Shown: one piece after another, positions 17,121 to 25,468 of the stretch | Numbering within the stretch: position 1 is the stretch's first letter | Layout: every line of letters begins with the position of its first letter | The notes under the pieces: generated by a model | Seen by the model: the letters and a program-made list of their open reading frames with translations, nothing else | What the model was told of the DNA's origin: nothing | Database searches by the model: none | Position numbers and translations under genes: made by a program | NCBI GenBank assembly: GCA_015207155.1 | Contig: JADEXK010000039.1 | Coordinates: forward strand, 1-58,561 | Reading direction: 5' to 3' | From: Nostocales cyanobacterium LEGE 11386 | GTDB taxonomy: Bacteria; Cyanobacteriota; Cyanobacteriia; Cyanobacteriales; Nostocaceae | Length of the DNA stretch: 58,561 nucleotides

Positions 17121-19289
17121 TCATAACGTTAAAAACTTTAAATGCTCTCCTTTTAGCGAGAGAAATGTATCTGGAGTGCCTTGTAGTTGCACTTGACCTT
17201 TTTCTAACATGACAATCCAATCAGCGCGATTGACTACGCTGGGACGATGGGTAATGAGGATTGTCGTTTTGCCTTTGCGGTATGCCAATATTTGATCTAA
17301 CACGCTAGCTTCACTAACTGGGTCTAGTCCTGCCGTTGCTTCATCTAAAATCAGTACAGGTGGATTAGTGAGAATTCCTCTGGCGATCGCTAATCGTTGT
17401 CTTTGTCCACCAGAGAGATTAGCTCCAAATTCACCTAACACAGTTTGGTATTTATTGGGCAGTTGACTGATAAAGCTGTCTGCATCAGCAATATGGCAAG
17501 CCTTGACAATTTCCTCAAAGGAGATGTAGGGCGTTCCTAGGCGGAAATTTTCCAAAATCGAGCGACTCCAAAAATGAGGTTCTTGGGGTACATACACCAC
17601 TTGTTGTCGCAAACAATCCAGGGCCAGGTCATCGAGATTATACAAGCCAATGCGGATATTACCTGAAGTTGGTTGGTATAAACCTGCAATCAGTTTTGCT
17701 AAAGTACTTTTACCACAGCCAGATTTACCAATTAAAGCGATCGCCTGTCCACCAGGAAGCTTAATCGAAAAATCTTCTAACAAGTCAATTCTGCCAGGAT
17801 GGTGAAATGTGATGTGGGAACAATGGATATCTGCATCGCCAGAGATTTGAGCAACTGGCTTTTGACTACCTCCAACTACTTCCGGTGTAGCATCAATGAC
17901 TTCTAAGAGGCGAGAGATTGCTGTTTGTGAGCGATAATAGTCATCGACTAAGCCAACTAAGGAATTAATTAAATTTAAAACATTCACCTGTAAGGCATTA
18001 AAAGCGAGCATTTGCCCGATACTTAATTGTCCCCGAATCACTAAAATACTCCCTAGCCCCAATAAAGCTACACCGCCAATGGTAGAAAAAAGTCTAGCAA
18101 TGGTACCGTTAATAATGCCGATCTGCACAGTGCTAAACGTTAGATTAGCCAGACGACCAAAACGACTTTGAAATTCTTCCCAGAATTGAGGAGCAGCATT
18201 TGTAGTTTTGATTACCTGTGCGCCCTTAAAAGTTTCTACTAATACACCTTGATTTTCTGCACCCAAAACCAAAAGACTGCGGGTTTTTTGTTGCAGGATC
18301 GGTAAAAAAGGCAAGGTGGATAAAGTCATTAAACAACCGATGACGATGACTGCCAGTGTCAATTGCCAGCTATAAAACAACATTAAGCAAAAAGAAATCA
18401 CGGCAATGAAAAACTGGCTAGGTAAAAGCACTACAATCTGCGACACCAACTGATTAATGTCATTAATATCTCGTAATCGGCTGGTGATTTCACCACTACG
18501 GCGGGCTTCGTAGTAATTCAAAGGTAACTGGAGCATCTTGCGCCCAAACTCCAAAACTAGACCTAATTGCAGCCGTTGACCGAAGTGAGCAATCATAGTT
18601 GATTGCAATACTTGCAGAGTGCTACTAAATACGGTCATGACTACAACTGCTGATACCACAACAGTAAGTAACTGAGTGTCACCACGGATGAGAACATCAT
18701 CTGTGAGTATTTGGATGAGGACGGGAGAACCCAAAGCGAGTACACCCAGGGCAATGTTGAGCATTAAAACCTGAGTTAGCAGACCGCGATAAGGCAAGAT
18801 CCGCTTAATAAAACGTCCTAAGCCACCGATTGGTTTATCTTGAGGCTGTTCAAAAAAGCGCTCTGGATCTGGTTCTAGTAAGAGCATCACCCCGTTCCAA
18901 GCGGCGGTTAACTCTTCTTTTGTGACATAACGGATACCTACAGCCGGGTCAGCAATTACATATTTTTTCCCTCGTTGATTATATAAAACAACCCAGTGAT
19001 AGCCTCGCCAATGGATAATGGCTGGCAGTTGCACTTCTTTGATTCTGTCTATGATGGCTGGCGAGGCTTTAACTGCCCTAGCATTAAAACCCAGATTCTC
19101 AGATCCACGCTTTAAACCCAGCAGCGTTGTTCCTAGCTGTCCAGTTCCTACCGCTTCTCGGCTGCGATTGATGCTTAAAAACCGTCCATAATGTTTGCTA
19201 ATTGAAGCTAGACAAGCGGCTCCACAGTCTTCCTCGCTCAACTGTGAAACGCATTGATAGTTGTTTTGAAGTTTAACTAGACCAAACAT
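17121..19289 (-). CDS. Peptidase-containing ABC transporter (C39 type), bacteriocin-like exporter
   Basis: A 722-residue exporter that should cleave leaders after GG and pump the core across the inner membrane. N-terminal C39 peptidase (about 10-135) with catalytic Cys22 in QLSEEDCGAACL, the His in HWRGYHWVVL and Asp in IADPAVG. Membrane domain about 160-450 with six predicted helices. ATPase domain about 490-715 with Walker A GKSGCGKST, signature LSGGQRQR, Walker B VLILDEATAGLD and the switch His in ITHRP. All catalytic residues are present, so it looks functional. It lies 145 bases downstream of the HlyD gene, and the seven precursors with matching leaders surround the pair. Confidence 0.93.
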   Translation of the reverse strand: MFGLVKLQNNYQCVSQLSEEDCGAACLASISKHYGRFLSINRSREAVGTGQLGTTLLGLKRGSENLGFNARAVKASPAIIDRIKEVQLPAIIHWRGYHWVVLYNQRGKKYVIADPAVGIRYVTKEELTAAWNGVMLLLEPDPERFFEQPQDKPIGGLGRFIKRILPYRGLLTQVLMLNIALGVLALGSPVLIQILTDDVLIRGDTQLLTVVVSAVVVMTVFSSTLQVLQSTMIAHFGQRLQLGLVLEFGRKMLQLPLNYYEARRSGEITSRLRDINDINQLVSQIVVLLPSQFFIAVISFCLMLFYSWQLTLAVIVIGCLMTLSTLPFLPILQQKTRSLLVLGAENQGVLVETFKGAQVIKTTNAAPQFWEEFQSRFGRLANLTFSTVQIGIINGTIARLFSTIGGVALLGLGSILVIRGQLSIGQMLAFNALQVNVLNLINSLVGLVDDYYRSQTAISRLLEVIDATPEVVGGSQKPVAQISGDADIHCSHITFHHPGRIDLLEDFSIKLPGGQAIALIGKSGCGKSTLAKLIAGLYQPTSGNIRIGLYNLDDLALDCLRQQVVYVPQEPHFWSRSILENFRLGTPYISFEEIVKACHIADADSFISQLPNKYQTVLGEFGANLSGGQRQRLAIARGILTNPPVLILDEATAGLDPVSEASVLDQILAYRKGKTTILITHRPSVVNRADWIVMLEKGQVQLQGTPDTFLSLKGEHLKFLTL

Positions 19290-19434
19290 AAATTAATTTG
19301 TAATTCGTAATACGTAATTCGTAATTGAGTTTTGGCACAGGGATTGAGATCTAGAGACAAAACTTCTGGAAATACAGGAGATTAAATTCCTAAACTTTGG
19401 TAAAGTGACCCGAAAAATGTTTACTCAGCACTCT

Positions 19435-20946
19435 TCATAAATCTGTGATTAATCTGGCTTTGCGGAGAATGAAATTAAGTACCGTTTCCTGACGGGAAAT
19501 AATATCAGCTCTACCTTCCATACCGGGTTGGAGTTGACATTGGCGATCGCCTCTACCCACATATACGGTTTTTGGCTCTATAGTTGCTTCATAGGCAACT
19601 TGGGTAGTACCAGAACTTTGCTCTGCGCCGTTTTTTCCTACTGGTAGGGCATCTGGGGCAACGGTTTTCACTGTCCCGTGCAGAGTACCGTAGTCTGGAT
19701 AGGGGCAAGCAGAAACCTGCATCTGCACTTTTTGACCAGGTTTTACCTTGTCAATATCTTGAGCTTGGACAAAAGCTTTGATCAGCATTGGGGCATCGAG
19801 GGGGGCAATCTGAGCAATAGGTTGCGTTGGTTGCACTACCTGTCCCGGATTACGCAGATTCAATTGCAGCAGTGTACCTGTAATTGGCGCTCGAATCACA
19901 CTTTGATTTAAGTCAGTTTCTACTTGTTGTAGTTCTTTGCGAGTTTGAGAAAGTTGCTTTTGCAGTTCTATACGCTGCTGAAGTAAAGTTTCTTGTTCTT
20001 TATTCAAAGCTGCTAAATTAGCCTCACCTTTGGCTTGTTCCTGCTTAATTCTTTCGGATGCCACAGTAACAGCTGCATTACTGGGATTAATACTGGTTTT
20101 AGCCTTGTCTAGGTTGATTTGGGCAACCTGGAGAGCTTGTTCTTTTTCTTCCATCAGGTCTTTAGCGTTAGCCTTTGCTTGTTCTAGCTTGGCTTGGGCT
20201 GATTTTACCGCCTGTTCCTTTTCTTCAAACAGATTGCGAGAAATTGCGCCTGATGCCATCACTGACTGTAAGCGATCGCGTTGCGCTTTGGCTAAATTTA
20301 AAGCCACTTCAGCTTCTTGTACAGTTGCAGTTAATAAATTATTTTGTTGTAAGCGATCGCGTTGTACTCTAGCTAAGTTCAAGGCTAATTCTGCTTGTGT
20401 CATTTCAGCCGTAGCTTTTACTTGCTGGTCTTCGTATTCGCGTTGAATACCATTTAATTCTGCTTGTGCAGCGATAACCGTGCGGTTAATTAAGGTTCTT
20501 TGAGCCGCAGTCTGAGTAACAATTTCACCGAGTTGAGCATCAATTTGACCCAGTTGTAATTGAGTTTGCTCAATACTGTTTTCTAGTTGGCTTTTTTGGT
20601 TTTGTAGGCGGGAATCATCAACGTAAGCAATGGCTTGTCCTTTCTGCACCATCTGATTTTCTCGTGCGTCAATTTTTTGCACGGTGCCGACAACGGCAGA
20701 CTGAACAACGCGCAGTTCCCCTTGTGGTCGGATATTTGCAGGAACTTTAACTGTGACATTGTAATTAAACACAGATGTTAGACCAATCCCCGCCATAAAA
20801 ATAGTTAGTAGAACTCCGGCACCGATGTTTGTCCATTTACTAATCCGGGGAAGAAACTCGTTAGCATCAACTAGATTGAGTTCCTCTGGAGTAGGTTCAT
20901 TAAACCTCTGCCAAAAATGGTTGTCTTGGTGGGGAAAGGAGTTCAC
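19435..20946 (-). CDS. HlyD-family periplasmic adaptor (membrane fusion protein)
   Basis: A 503-residue adaptor expected to link the C39-ABC exporter to a TolC-type outer-membrane channel. There is one N-terminal membrane segment (about 38-60), then a lipoyl half (QSAVVGTVQKIDARENQMVQ), a long coiled-coil hairpin (about 115-345), the second lipoyl half (RAPITGTLLQL) and a beta-barrel/C-terminal region. No TolC gene is in the window, so the channel must be encoded elsewhere, as is usual in cyanobacteria. It precedes the exporter on the same strand and presumably begins the export operon. The coiled coil contains internal repeats (LNLAKAQRDRLQ appears twice in similar form). Confidence 0.9.
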   Translation of the reverse strand: MNSFPHQDNHFWQRFNEPTPEELNLVDANEFLPRISKWTNIGAGVLLTIFMAGIGLTSVFNYNVTVKVPANIRPQGELRVVQSAVVGTVQKIDARENQMVQKGQAIAYVDDSRLQNQKSQLENSIEQTQLQLGQIDAQLGEIVTQTAAQRTLINRTVIAAQAELNGIQREYEDQQVKATAEMTQAELALNLARVQRDRLQQNNLLTATVQEAEVALNLAKAQRDRLQSVMASGAISRNLFEEKEQAVKSAQAKLEQAKANAKDLMEEKEQALQVAQINLDKAKTSINPSNAAVTVASERIKQEQAKGEANLAALNKEQETLLQQRIELQKQLSQTRKELQQVETDLNQSVIRAPITGTLLQLNLRNPGQVVQPTQPIAQIAPLDAPMLIKAFVQAQDIDKVKPGQKVQMQVSACPYPDYGTLHGTVKTVAPDALPVGKNGAEQSSGTTQVAYEATIEPKTVYVGRGDRQCQLQPGMEGRADIISRQETVLNFILRKARLITDL

Positions 20947-21567
20947 GGTAATGCACCTTGGATTTGAAGTGGATAATTGTCTGTTAACTTAGGTGACGTT
21001 GCAGCAACAAATTAATGAATCTCAGATTTTTTTATCAGGCGATCGCTTATCTTCAAGCTCTCAGAAATTTCCCGTAATCAGGAGTATTTACCTCATCGGC
21101 TGAGAATAAAGCTGATAATAGAAGTAATCAGCAATTGGTCAGGATGAAATTAAAAAGTTAAACGGTAACATATGATGCTAACGTTACCAAACATCATGGT
21201 TTATGATGTCTTATAATTAGTGATGGGGAAAGAGAAAGGAGTACGCTTTGTACGGCAATAACCTTTCTCATGTATCTAACGTGGATAACGCGTAGAAACA
21301 ATAGAGGAGAACGCTCAAACTCTCTCAAAGACCTCACTTACGATGAGCGAGTTATTATTATCTCCTCTACCCCCTTTTCATCTGCAAACGCAAAACGTTG
21401 ATGATAGCGTTTAGCCCCATCATTAGTTTTTGCCATGAATGTAGCAAAAACGCCTGAAATTTTAGCATGATCAAAATTAATCTCTAAACTTTCGCTTGAG
21501 TGTGAAATTGATTACTCAATTATGCTGTTTTGCTACTTACAGCGTTAGGCAATTGATGCAACTATAG
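20947..21567. other. Structured gene-free stretch upstream of the HlyD gene
   Basis: No coding frame is supported. Four inverted repeats lie in succession: GGTAAC/GTTACC (21164-21188), ACATCAT/ATGATGT (21191-21209), GAGAAAGG/CCTTTCTC (21232-21269), and TAGAGGAGA/TCTCCTCTA (21302-21369) with GCTCA/TGAGC nested inside. GATGGGG near 21222 could also pair with CCCCATC near 21417. This density suggests a structured leader or small RNA, or the remains of a small element. The HlyD gene promoter should lie here. Confidence 0.5.
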
Positions 21568-21834
21568 TTATTGAAGACTGGACAGTAAAGGAAGTTCTGT
21601 AGCATCAGTAGACAAAAAACTTTTTGCACCAGCATTTACATCGGAAATCTGAGTATTGGAGTCGGAAGAGTTACCTTCAGGACTACTATTATTTGTCTTT
21701 GTTGTCGCTGCCATTCCTTGAGCAAAATTATTATCGCTCAGTTTATACTTAACACCACCAACTAATAATTGTTGCTGTTTATGAGATAATTCTAACTCAA
21801 TAAACCAATCCGATGTAATCTTTTGATGTGACAT
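21568..21834 (-). CDS. Double-glycine peptide precursor (peptide C)
   Basis: An 88-residue precursor whose 27-residue leader ends LSHKQQQLLVGG. The core of about 61 residues begins VKYKLSDNNFAQGMAA, which resembles ELAGSNFANRIAN of the two upstream paralogues, and is then Ser/Asn/Thr-rich to the end. No Cys. The leader has one or two extra residues compared with the others and a less acidic helix. The start at 21834 follows TGAGGCTAACAATC, the same untranslated sequence as before the next two precursors. Confidence 0.7.
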   Translation of the reverse strand: MSHQKITSDWFIELELSHKQQQLLVGGVKYKLSDNNFAQGMAATTKTNNSSPEGNSSDSNTQISDVNAGAKSFLSTDATELPLLSSLQ

Positions 21835-22300
21835 GATTGTTAGCCTCATTGTCAATCAACCCAAGACGATTTGGCATAATTGTTAGGTCAAATAAAGGAT
21901 TCCAGTAACTGACTTTCTAATTCAGCTTTTCCTGAGGCATTCAGCCAAATCATTGAGTTGTGTAAGTAGTAAGAACACAGGAAATATCTGGAATCCGTCC
22001 TTGCAAAAATTGAGAATACCCAGTTAACTTGAGCACTAGTAGCACCAATTGGAAAAATAATTGCTACATATCTCGGTTGAGTTTTGTGCCTCAACCCAAC
22101 ACTTCAAAATCTTGTCTATGTTGGGTTTTGCTCCGCTCTAGCTAACCTTTGCATCTATCGCATTCTCTTGGGAAATTGGTATGACCTCTGCAATCATCAA
22201 TTCTTCAGATGGTAAATTTCTCTAGGAGTTTGACATCTGAGTTTTCCAGTTCATTTATGGGAACACTTCACTAGTTTGGCTGGTTTTGGTGTCAAATACG
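21835..22300. other. Spacer between peptides B and C with paired repeats
   Basis: GGATTCCAG (21897-21905) and CTGGAATCC (21988-21996) are 9-base inverted repeats about 63 bases upstream of peptide C; the same pair with similar flanks recurs before peptide B. AACCCAACA (22093-22101) and TGTTGGGTT (22119-22127) form another stem of the common Nostoc GTTGGGTTTTG type. The minus-strand frame at 21888-22094 spans the first repeat and is not called. Confidence 0.5.
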
Positions 22301-22606
22301 TCACTCGCCATTCGTAACTGTTCCTATACCATTCAGAACTGGTGCAGTGCCTAATGCCTCAACTGTAGGAACACTTGCTGCACCCAATCCTAAGAAGTCT
22401 TGTGCCGCAGTGTTAACAGCTGTAACACTACCTGTGGAGTTAGCAGTGCTGCCATCTGGGCCGGAACTAACCGACCCCTGTAAATTAGCAATTCTGTTAG
22501 CGAAATTGCTGCCAGCCAGTTCAAAGTCAACACCGCCAGCTAGATGCTCTTGTTGCTCATCGGATAATGCGATAAACAACTCTGATACAAGAGCTTGATA
22601 CGCCAT
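22301..22606 (-). CDS. Double-glycine peptide precursor, paralogue of peptide A (peptide B)
   Basis: A 101-residue precursor. The 25-residue leader ends FIALSDEQQEHLAGG; the core of about 76 residues begins VDFELAGSNFANRIANLQG, continues GPDGSTANSTGSVTAVNTAAQ and ends with an APVLNG-containing tail. It is closely similar along its whole length to the precursor 407 bases upstream, so the two arose by tandem duplication. No Cys; the core is small-residue-rich, like class II microcin-type cores. The start at 22606 is preceded by GTGAGGCTAACAATC. Confidence 0.75.
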   Translation of the reverse strand: MAYQALVSELFIALSDEQQEHLAGGVDFELAGSNFANRIANLQGSVSSGPDGSTANSTGSVTAVNTAAQDFLGLGAASVPTVEALGTAPVLNGIGTVTNGE

Positions 22607-23012
22607 GATTGTTAGCCTCACTTACGTAACTTTCAAATACAAATAAAGGATTCCAGAAACTGACTTAATATTCAGCCAGCTAATTAGCTTCTGCAAACAT
22701 CAAGATGGCAAGAAAATTCTGGAATCCATGCCTACCTCCCACGCCAAAGAAAAAATCCGGAATGCTCGACTAGCTCAACGCCACCATAACCCTAGATTTT
22801 GCAACACTGACCAGAGAAACCAACCAGGTTGACCTCTACAATAATCAGTTATGTGGGATAACAATTGCAGATTTGAGGTACAGTATGATACTGTTGAATT
22901 TTTGTAACCCCCACACACCATTCCCTACTTAGATCAGTGAAACGCTTTGATGTGAAAGATAAGCTTTCTGGGTCAACTGTAGGAATGGTTCAACAGTTTG
23001 GCTGGGTTACAA
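22607..23012. other. Spacer between peptides A and B
   Basis: GGATTCCAG (22648-22656) and CTGGAATCC (22719-22727) are 9-base inverted repeats about 42 bases upstream of peptide B, matching those before peptide C. The part near 22985-23012 resembles the sequence after peptide B (AGTTTGGCTGG), so the duplication included flanking DNA. No gene is seen. Confidence 0.5.
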
Positions 23013-23330
23013 TTAGTCATTGTTACCATTGCCATTGCCGCCGTTGCTAACGCCGTTGAGAACTGGTGCGGCACCCAATGGGTCAACGCTAGGAACGCTT
23101 GCTGCACCCAATCCCAACAAGTCTTGTGCCGCAGTGTTAACAGCTGTAACATTACCTGTAGAGTTGGCAGTGCTGCCATCCGGGCCAGCGTTGCTTGTCC
23201 CCTGTAAGTTTGCGATTCTGTTAGCGAAATTGCTGCCAGCAAGTTCAAAGTCGGCACCGCCAGCTAAATGCTCTTGTTGTTCATCAGATAATGTGACAAA
23301 CAAGTCAGATGCAAATATTTGATGTGACAT
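23013..23330 (-). CDS. Double-glycine peptide precursor (peptide A)
   Basis: A 105-residue precursor, first in the transcription direction of the island. The 25-residue leader ends FVTLSDEQQEHLAGG. The core begins ADFELAGSNFANRIANLQG and ends in an Asn/Gly repeat tail NGGNGNGNND that its paralogue lacks. No Cys. ATG at 23330 follows GTGAGGCTAACAATC and a TAGGT/ACCTA dyad at 23355-23372. I believe such cyanobacterial precursors are annotated as bacteriocin-like, but activity cannot be inferred from the sequence. Confidence 0.75.
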   Translation of the reverse strand: MSHQIFASDLFVTLSDEQQEHLAGGADFELAGSNFANRIANLQGTSNAGPDGSTANSTGNVTAVNTAAQDLLGLGAASVPSVDPLGAAPVLNGVSNGGNGNGNND

Positions 23331-23829
23331 GATTGTTAGCCTCACTTACGTATATAGGTTTGTGACCACCTACGACCTCAACTATAGGCACTGTTTGTCA
23401 GGAATTCATAAATCCCAAGGTAGAAATCAATCTTGTATATTTACTCCTCAAAGTAGAGATAAAATCTGCTATTTTTTCTAGATATACTTATACCTTTAGA
23501 GAAGAAATAGTCAATATTCAATGTTTTTGCAGATATGTAATCAAATAATCAACTTTTCTCTCATCTGCCTAGGCGTTAGCGTAGCTTACCGTAGGTATAA
23601 TTTATCCGTAGTTGATGAAAATTTAGGTTTTTAGAGATACAAATACTTATCAAAACTTGGATTTTATTACAAAATAAGGAAGAAGTTAGGAGGAAGAAGG
23701 AAGAAGGAATAACAAAAACTTTAGTTGTGGGTTTAGAGCCGCACTTTAAAAAAACGGCGTCGGAGTTTCAATCCCACTTTTTAAAATGTAGGTCTCTTCT
23801 TCCCTCCTCCTTCGCGAATAATAGTAAAT
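23331..23829. other. Upstream region of the peptide island
   Basis: TAGGTTTGTGACCACCTA (23355-23372) is a dyad matching 14 of 18 bases of the one before peptide E. A GGCGTTAGCGTAGCTTACC palindromic small repeat lies near 23572. The remainder is AT-rich with AAGAAGGA runs near 23690. The promoter for peptide A is expected here; no gene is seen. Confidence 0.45.
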
Positions 23830-24537
23830 TTATTTAAATAATAATATCTCGATTAACATAAATGCTAAGGCTGCACTACCTAAAGGCACTGTCAAATTAT
23901 CAATACCCAAAAATGAAATAGCTTCTAAAGTTGTAGCAGCTAAAGCGATCGCTAGGGATACTACCCAAGTTTGCCAAACGTTTCCTTCAACACTCAGTAA
24001 AATTAAACTACTGATAAGATAGCTAACTAAAGCCATAGTCAAGGAGCCTTCCCAACTTTTTTGCGCTCCTAAGACTTTATACTTATGTTTACCAAAATGT
24101 TGTCCAATCAATGCTGCTAACCCATCACCCCAAGCCATCACCATTATGCCTATAGCTGCGTATTGGGGCTGTTGTATGTGCCAGAACCAGGCTACTAAAA
24201 TGCCAACACTGACAGCATAAAAGAATGTTCCCAAACTTTGCCGTCCCACGCTATTAATACCGGGAAGAATGGGAAATCTGTATGATAACAAGGTGATGGT
24301 ACTCGCTAAAATTGAAGCTGTAATGCCTACACTCGCAGGAATATCTAGCCACCAAGCCAGCAAAATTACATTCCCAGTGCCAATATGAACTATTTTTCTA
24401 ACTATTTCTGGATCGCCTTTAGCAAAGCGTTTTACCACCCATGCAATCAGGAGGATAAGTAATACCCAAACTGCAACTGTGGTAATTTGCAGCCACAAAG
24501 GTGAGATTGAGGTTAAATCGATAACTGAAGATAACAA
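23830..24537 (-). CDS. Phytol/polyprenol kinase-like membrane protein (VTE5/dolichol kinase family)
   Basis: A 235-residue integral membrane protein with about six or seven helices. The segments VRKIVHIGTGN, AWGDGLAALIGQHFGKHKY and KSWEGSLTMAL are the conserved signature of the family that includes plant phytol kinase VTE5, phytyl-phosphate kinase VTE6 and dolichol kinase, related to CDP-diglyceride synthases. In a photosynthetic cell the likely role is to recycle phytol from chlorophyll breakdown into tocopherol, phylloquinone or chlorophyll, but whether it phosphorylates phytol or phytyl-phosphate cannot be seen. It is divergent from yidD, 62 bases away. Confidence 0.8.
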   Translation of the reverse strand: MLSSVIDLTSISPLWLQITTVAVWVLLILLIAWVVKRFAKGDPEIVRKIVHIGTGNVILLAWWLDIPASVGITASILASTITLLSYRFPILPGINSVGRQSLGTFFYAVSVGILVAWFWHIQQPQYAAIGIMVMAWGDGLAALIGQHFGKHKYKVLGAQKSWEGSLTMALVSYLISSLILLSVEGNVWQTWVVSLAIALAATTLEAISFLGIDNLTVPLGSAALAFMLIEILLFK

Positions 24538-24599
24538 AGAAACTACAAGATAGAAAATTTTTACCTTTATTACTAATTTATAAGATTTAGGTGACTGTG

Positions 24600-24890
24600 A
24601 TGAAACTATTATTCATTTGGTTAATTAAAGGTTACAGAATGTTTATTTCGCCACTGTTTCCCCCAACTTGTCGCTTTCAACCAACTTGTTCTATGTATGC
24701 TATCGAAGCAATTGAGCGATTTGGAGTATGGCGCGGTGGGTGGATGGCTACTCGGCGGATTTTGCGTTGTCATCCCTTTCATCCAGGTGGTTACGATCCT
24801 GTTCCAGAGGCTACCCCACATTGCTGTAGTCATACTCTGTTGGATTCTGGGAAGGAGGCGAGAGAAAAAATAAAGGAAAGCAATTCTTAA
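24600..24890 (+). CDS. yidD: YidD, membrane protein insertion efficiency factor
   Basis: A 96-residue peripheral membrane protein with the family signature PPTCRFQPTCSMYAIEAIERFG and GGWMATRRILRCHPFHPGGYDPVP, including the conserved Cys residues. YidD assists insertion of proteins by Sec/YidC; it usually sits near rnpA and yidC but here it is away from them. ATG at 24600 is preferred to the GTG at 24591, since the family begins close to this Met. It is followed by a Uma2-like gene 14 bases later. Confidence 0.92.
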   Translation: MKLLFIWLIKGYRMFISPLFPPTCRFQPTCSMYAIEAIERFGVWRGGWMATRRILRCHPFHPGGYDPVPEATPHCCSHTLLDSGKEAREKIKESNS

Positions 24891-24904
24891 CAAGGAACAC
24901 ATAA

Positions 24905-25468
24905 ATGGTACAAACAGCGTCTCAATCCCTCACACTGGCAGAATTTTTACAGTTACCGGAAACAAAACCAGCCAGCGAATATATTGACGGGCGTATCTAC
25001 CAAAAACCGATGCCACAAGGAGAACACAGCGTCATTCAAACCGAGTTAGCCCCTGCTATCAACTCAATTTTGAAGTCAAAAAAAATTGCCAGAGCTTTTT
25101 GTGAACTTCGCTGTACTTTTGGTGTTCGCTCGATTGTACCTGATATTTCTGTATTTACATGGAGTAAGATTCCCCGCCTGGAAAATGGAGTCATCGCCAA
25201 TATTTTTTCCATTCCCCCAGATTGGATAATCGAAATACTTTCACCCAACCAAAGTCAGACTAGAGTCATCAAAAATATTTTGTATTGCTTGCAGTATGGG
25301 ACTCAGATGGGATGGCTGATTGACCCAGAAGAAAAATCTGTGTTTATATATCTACCAGATCAGCCTACTGCTATTTACGATGAACCAAAAGCACAGTTAC
25401 CAGTACCAACTTTTGCTCAAGATTTTAGTCTTTCTGTAGAAAATTTATTTAATTGGTTACTTGATTAA
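24905..25468 (+). CDS. Uma2-family (DUF820) PD-(D/E)XK protein
   Basis: A 187-residue member of a family greatly expanded in cyanobacteria. Recognisable are LTLAEFLQLPETKPASEYIDGRI near the N-terminus, IVPDISVF, and WIIEILSPNQSQTRVIKNI, in which Asp and Glu occupy the restriction-endonuclease-like active site; the following Lys motif is weak. The family is predicted to contain nucleases, but no physiological role is known to me. The 3' end overlaps the convergent amidase gene by 20 bases. Confidence 0.85.
   Translation: MVQTASQSLTLAEFLQLPETKPASEYIDGRIYQKPMPQGEHSVIQTELAPAINSILKSKKIARAFCELRCTFGVRSIVPDISVFTWSKIPRLENGVIANIFSIPPDWIIEILSPNQSQTRVIKNILYCLQYGTQMGWLIDPEEKSVFIYLPDQPTAIYDEPKAQLPVPTFAQDFSLSVENLFNWLLD

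Noticed and set aside
21888..22094. 68-codon minus-strand frame between peptides B and C
   Set aside because: It covers the GGATTCCAG inverted repeats, which recur in the next spacer where the frame is not kept.
14741..23330. Lanthipeptide, cyanobactin or nitrile-hydratase-leader peptide cluster
   Set aside because: No core contains Cys, no LanM, cyclodehydratase, radical SAM or protease-cyclase gene is present, and leaders are short double-glycine types.
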